DNA from: an uncultured Bryobacterales bacterium
GTDB lineage: Bacteria; Acidobacteriota; Terriglobia; Bryobacterales; Bryobacteraceae
DNA length: 5,777 nt
Assembly: GCA_937859895.1 (NCBI GenBank)
Contig: CALMAV010000201.1
Coordinates: forward strand, 1-5,777
Reading direction: 5' to 3'
The position numbers and the translations under genes were made by a program. Each line of letters starts with the position of its first letter. The first letter of the stretch is position 1. Shown piece after piece: positions 4,759-5,777 of the stretch. The notes below the pieces were generated by a model. That model was not told the origin of the DNA and made no database searches. It saw only the letters and a program-made list of their open reading frames with translations.

Positions 4759-5777
4759 TGGCGGAAGATTTGAAGTATTCAATTGAAGACGAAGCGCAGA
4801 TGGGAACGCGCATTAAGGTGATTGGTGTGGGCGGCGGCGGGTCGAATGCTGTTGCTCGCATGTTGCAGGAAGGGCTCACCGGGATTGATTACTACATCCT
4901 GAATACCGATGGGCAAGCACTGGCAGCTTCGCCAGTGGGCAATAAGATGAGCATCGGCAAGAAACTGACGGGCGGATTGGGCGCTGGGGCCGATCCATCT
5001 GTTGGAAGACAAGCGGCGCTGGAAGACACCGAGCAGATTATTGAGATTCTAGAAGGTGCTGACATGGTGTTTGTCACAGCAGGGTTGGGCGGCGGCACGG
5101 GCACTGGTGCTGCTCCCGTGGTGGCCTCGCTCGCAAAAGAGCTAAATGCCCTGACGGTGGCTGTGGTTACCAAGCCGTTTGCTTTTGAAGGACCGCGGCG
5201 CATGAAACAAGCCGAGCGCGGACTGGCCGAGCTAGCCGGTAGCTGCGACACGCTCATCAGCATTCCCAATGAAAAGCTGCTGAAGCTGGCGCCTAAGGGC
5301 ACTAGCTTTTTCGATTCATTTAAGTTTGCCGACGATGTACTGCGCCAGGCTGTGCAGGGAATCGCCGACATTATTACTACGCCGGGGCTGATCAATCGCG
5401 ACTTCTCCGACATTCGTACGATCATGGCCGGCATGGGCTACGCCATGATGGGTACGGCTATCGCGTCTGGCGAGGGCGCAATCGTAGAGGCGGCGCGGCA
5501 AGCCATCGCGAGCCCCTTAATGGAGGAGGGCGGCGTATTGGGCGCTCGTGGAGTGCTGATCAACATTACCGCTTCCAGCCAGCTGGGCATTCATGATGTG
5601 AATGAGGCCTGCAACCTGATTCGTGGCGCGACCGAGAACGACGATGTGCAGATCAACTTTGGCGTAGTGCTGGACGAGAAGATGGGATCGAGCGTCAAAA
5701 TCACAGTGATTGCAACTGGCTTTCAGCGCGATTCCCTGCCCGAGATTGACCGCCGTAATCCTCACTTTCCATTCACT
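4758..5777 (+). CDS. ftsZ: Cell division GTPase FtsZ (3' end outside window)
   Basis: Tubulin homologue that polymerises into the cytokinetic ring. 340 codons are open to the window edge with no stop. The N-terminal GTP-binding domain has RIKVIGVGGGGSNAV (18-32), NTDGQAL (49-55), the tubulin signature GLGGGTGTGAAP (109-120), VTKPFAFEG (137-145) and PNEKLL (170-175). The T7 synergy loop is INRDFSDIRT (212-221), with the catalytic acidic residues Asp215 and Asp218 in place. The C-terminal GTPase-activating domain continues through RGVLINITAS (264-273), FGVVLDEKMG (301-310) and ITVIATGF (315-322). The globular core is thus complete; the missing part would be the variable linker and the C-terminal peptide that binds FtsA. 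The start ATG shares its A with the ftsA stop (TAATG). The only purine-rich stretch, AGGA at 4740-4743, is 14 nt away, so initiation probably depends on ribosomes finishing ftsA. Confidence 0.98.
   Translation, partial: MAEDLKYSIEDEAQMGTRIKVIGVGGGGSNAVARMLQEGLTGIDYYILNTDGQALAASPVGNKMSIGKKLTGGLGAGADPSVGRQAALEDTEQIIEILEGADMVFVTAGLGGGTGTGAAPVVASLAKELNALTVAVVTKPFAFEGPRRMKQAERGLAELAGSCDTLISIPNEKLLKLAPKGTSFFDSFKFADDVLRQAVQGIADIITTPGLINRDFSDIRTIMAGMGYAMMGTAIASGEGAIVEAARQAIASPLMEEGGVLGARGVLINITASSQLGIHDVNEACNLIRGATENDDVQINFGVVLDEKMGSSVKITVIATGFQRDSLPEIDRRNPHFPFT

Noticed and set aside
4892..5434. Minus-strand open frame of 180 codons
   Set aside because: Entirely antisense to conserved ftsZ sequence, with a Ser/Pro/Ala-rich product and no domain; a result of codon bias in ftsZ.

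Overview
The window (5,777 bp) comes from a bacterial chromosome. Its right three quarters hold the distal end of a division and cell wall (dcw) cluster, murC-ftsQ-ftsA-ftsZ, read on the plus strand. Its left quarter holds two minus-strand genes unrelated to division: a LysR-family regulator and the first 40 codons of a gene for a protein with a twin-arginine export signal. The FtsZ and FtsA wording and the gene order without murB or ddl between murC and ftsQ look most like Acidobacteriota. That placement is from memory of family sequences, not from a search.

Layout. 1-122 (minus): 5' end of a Tat-exported protein gene, cut by the window edge. 123-273: 151-bp gap with a weak minus-strand promoter and a cluster of CAGTA/TACTG half-sites. 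274-1164 (minus): LysR-type regulator, TTG start behind a strong Shine-Dalgarno sequence. 1165-1368: 204-bp divergent intergenic region carrying a candidate regulator promoter with a 13-bp palindrome over its -10 box, and a TTGACA promoter facing murC. 1369-5777 (plus): murC, ftsQ, ftsA and the first 340 codons of ftsZ, each overlapping the next by 4, 11 and 1 nt.

How the genes work together. MurC adds L-alanine to UDP-MurNAc in the cytoplasm, which begins the peptidoglycan stem peptide. FtsQ is the bitopic scaffold of the divisome. FtsA is the actin-like membrane tether, and FtsZ is the tubulin-like ring GTPase. The overlaps suggest one mRNA with coupled translation. The neighbour expected upstream of murC in many dcw clusters (murG) is not here; a divergent regulator takes its place, so the cluster is interrupted or rearranged at this point and murC probably has its own promoter.

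I see no mobile element, RNA gene, CRISPR array or clear new system. The most interesting points are the junction 5' of murC (promoter almost on top of the start codon, no Shine-Dalgarno), the palindromic sites around the regulator, and small departures from consensus in FtsA.
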